Positions 5,132-6,850 of a stretch of 6,850 nt of DNA are shown piece after piece. The notes under the pieces were generated by a model. It saw nothing but the letters and a program-made list of their open reading frames with translations. It was not told the DNA's origin and made no database searches. A program made the position numbers and the translations under genes. Positions within the stretch are counted from its first letter, which is position 1. Each line of letters opens with the position of its first letter. The stretch is from Bacillota bacterium (GTDB lineage Bacteria; Bacillota; Clostridia; Oscillospirales; Acutalibacteraceae): positions 1 through 6,850 of the forward strand of contig JAEZJA010000080.1 of the NCBI GenBank assembly GCA_023415895.1. Reading direction: 5' to 3'.

Positions 5132-6850
5132 TCATTCCGCGTCATCCTCGGAATCGCTTGGCTGCTCAGCGGTCGCTTCCTCGTCCAGCAAAACGGGTTC
5201 TTCCTGATCTTCGGTCTCGCTTTCGGAATCGAGCATGCCGCGCAGGGTGGCGATATAACTTCCCTCGGGTGCATCCGGATGCGCATTGGTAATCTCCACA
5301 TCGGTGTACATCTGCATACCGGTACCGGCGGGAACCAACTTACCGATAATCACATTTTCCTTGAGTCCCTGCAGCGGATCGACCTTGCCCTTAATGGCGG
5401 CTTCGGTCAGCACGCGGGTCGTTTCCTGGAAGGAAGCGGCCGACAGGAAGCTGTCGGTAGCCAGTGAAGCCTTGGTAATACCCATCAACACCGGAGCGCA
5501 GGTCGCTTCATGCAGGTGAATCTCACCGTTTTGAATGCGCTCGGCAACGCGTGCGTTTTCCTCATCAAACTCCGAATGATCGATGATTGCACCGGCAAGC
5601 AGATAGGTATCGCCTGCGTCCTCCACCTTCACCTTGCGCATCATCTGGCGGACAATGACCTCAACGTGCTTATCGTTGATATCAACACCCTGCATGCGAT
5701 AGGTGCGCTGCACTTCCTGGATCAGGTAGTTCTGCACGGCCTCAGGGCCGCTGACAGAAAGAATATCGTGGGGGTTGACCGAACCTTCGGTCAGGCGCTC
5801 TCCCGCTTTGATGGTATCTCCTTCATTGACGCGGATACGCGAGCCGAAGGGGATCACATAGGAGCGCTCGTCAACGTTGTTTTCTTCGGTTTTGGTGACA
5901 TAGATCATGCGCTTTTTCTTTTCTTCGCCAAAACGCACCACACCGTCAATATCCGAAATATATGCCAGATGGCGTGGTTTACGCGCTTCGAAAAGTTCCT
6001 CAACACGCGGCAGACCTTGCGTGATATCCTCGCCCGAAGCCACACCGCCGGTGTGGAAGGTACGCATCGTCAGCTGCGTGCCCGGTTCACCGATGGACTG
6101 AGCGGCGATGATGCCGACCGCTTCACCGACGGACACCGGGTCAACCGTTGCCAGATTGGAACCGTAACACTTCGCGCAGACACCATGCTTGGAACCGCAG
6201 GTCAGCACCGAACGGATCTTGATGCGCTCCACACCGTACTCTTTCACCAGCAAATTGGCTTCCTTGTCGCCCAGCATAACATTGTGGCTGACAACCACCT
6301 CGCCAGTCTTGGGATCACAGAAGTCCTCGGCCAGATAACGACCGGCCAGACGCTCGGTCAGCGGCTCAATCATTTCCTTGCCGTCGCGGATATCGTAAAC
6401 CTCAATGCCCTCGTGCGTGCCGCAGTCGTGTGAGCGGATAATCACGTCCTGTGCCACGTCCACCAGACGACGGGTCAGGTAACCAGAGTCAGCGGTACGC
6501 AGAGCCGTATCGGCCAAACCTTTACGGGCACCGCGGGAGGAAATGAAGTATTCGAGTACGTTCAGGCCTTCACGATAGTTGGCGCGAATCGGCACCTCAA
6601 TCGTACGACCGGAGGTATTGGCAATCAGTCCGCGCATACCGGCGAGCTGACGAATCTGAGCAATAGATCCACGAGCGCCCGAATCGGACATCATGAAGAT
6701 CGGGTTGTAGGGGTCCATGTTGGCGTTGAGCGCGGTGGTAACCTTGTTCGTGGTGTCGTTCCACGTGTCGATGACCTTGCGATAGCGCTCCTCGTCACTC
6801 ATCAAACCACGGTTAAACAGCTTGGTAATGGTGTCCACGCGGCGTTCGGC
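5132..6850 (-). CDS. rpoC: DNA-directed RNA polymerase beta' subunit, C-terminal part (start outside window)
   Basis: The frame is open to the window edge and gives the last 572 residues of beta', with the N-terminal half (including the NADFDGD catalytic loop) outside. Counting from the edge, the bridge helix region [19 protein letters not shown] and [10 protein letters not shown] covers about 107-135. The second zinc site is formed by Cys143 and the [11 protein letters not shown] cluster (Cys218, 225, 228). The trigger-loop region [20 protein letters not shown] then MRTFHTGG covers about 242-269. The sequence runs straight on ([23 protein letters not shown]) without the large insertion found in E. 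coli beta', as in Firmicutes. The C-terminus after TLRGML is a highly acidic tail (15 Asp/Glu in the last 31 residues, no basic residue). The stop at 5132 is followed by a 200-base gap with the rpsL promoter. No L7Ae-like gene lies between rpoC and rpsL, unlike in Bacillus. Confidence 0.98.
   Translation of the reverse strand, partial: AERRVDTITKLFNRGLMSDEERYRKVIDTWNDTTNKVTTALNANMDPYNPIFMMSDSGARGSIAQIRQLAGMRGLIANTSGRTIEVPIRANYREGLNVLEYFISSRGARKGLADTALRTADSGYLTRRLVDVAQDVIIRSHDCGTHEGIEVYDIRDGKEMIEPLTERLAGRYLAEDFCDPKTGEVVVSHNVMLGDKEANLLVKEYGVERIKIRSVLTCGSKHGVCAKCYGSNLATVDPVSVGEAVGIIAAQSIGEPGTQLTMRTFHTGGVASGEDITQGLPRVEELFEARKPRHLAYISDIDGVVRFGEEKKKRMIYVTKTEENNVDERSYVIPFGSRIRVNEGDTIKAGERLTEGSVNPHDILSVSGPEAVQNYLIQEVQRTYRMQGVDINDKHVEVIVRQMMRKVKVEDAGDTYLLAGAIIDHSEFDEENARVAERIQNGEIHLHEATCAPVLMGITKASLATDSFLSAASFQETTRVLTEAAIKGKVDPLQGLKENVIIGKLVPAGTGMQMYTDVEITNAHPDAPEGSYIATLRGMLDSESETEDQEEPVLLDEEATAEQPSDSEDDAE

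Noticed and set aside
5510..6433. 307-codon open frame on the plus strand opposite rpoC
   Set aside because: Antisense to a conserved part of beta', with no domain and no start signal.
1..6850. Mobile element, CRISPR array, tRNA or defence system
   Set aside because: No repeat arrays, transposase-like frames, tRNA-like folds or foreign-looking genes are visible; all space is taken by conserved genes and short regulatory gaps.

Overview
The window is a stretch of core bacterial genome carrying the end of rpoC followed by a complete str operon, all on the minus strand. In the direction of transcription (right to left) the order is rpoC (3' part) - rpsL (S12) - rpsG (S7) - fusA (EF-G) - tuf (EF-Tu) - strong intrinsic terminator - start of a probable family 2 glycosyltransferase cut by the left edge. 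Consensus AAGGAGG-type ribosome binding sites, an S12 with the Gram-positive N-terminal insertion, and an RNA polymerase beta' whose trigger loop lacks the long proteobacterial insertion all point to a Firmicute. The S12 sequence ([15 protein letters not shown], long KxxAGVAKKK-like tail) resembles what I remember from Oscillospiraceae/Ruminococcaceae-type Clostridia. That placement is an inference from memory, not a search.

Region by region. 6850-5132 holds the C-terminal 572 residues of beta' (bridge helix, second zinc site, trigger loop, acidic tail). 5131-4932 is a 200-base intergenic with a near-consensus sigma-A promoter (TTGACA/18/TATTAT with extended -10), an upstream dyad, and a roughly 96-base rpsL leader with a clean 8-bp hairpin. 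4931-4500 is rpsL, starting at TTG. 4499-4348 is a 152-base spacer with alternative hairpins just ahead of the rpsG ribosome binding site. 4347-3877 is rpsG, starting at GTG. 3876-3708 is a 169-base spacer with a strong hairpin. 3707-1623 is fusA. 1622-1520 carries a second promoter (TTGAAA/17/TAAAAT) for tuf, embedded in a 10-bp dyad. 1519-317 is tuf. 316-77 is non-coding, with the operon terminator at 268-297. 76-1 is the first 25 codons of the putative glycosyltransferase.

The genes work together in protein synthesis. S12 and S7 are 30S subunit proteins at the decoding centre and head, EF-Tu delivers aminoacyl-tRNA, EF-G drives translocation, and beta' is part of the polymerase that transcribes them. 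Two internal promoters let the str operon run independently of rpoBC and let tuf be made in excess over fusA.

I found no mobile element, CRISPR array, tRNA, defence system or new protein family. The interest lies in the unusually long, structured spacers of a normally compact operon and the non-ATG starts of both ribosomal protein genes. None of the RNA structures has been folded computationally or tested by comparison, so all regulatory proposals are inference.
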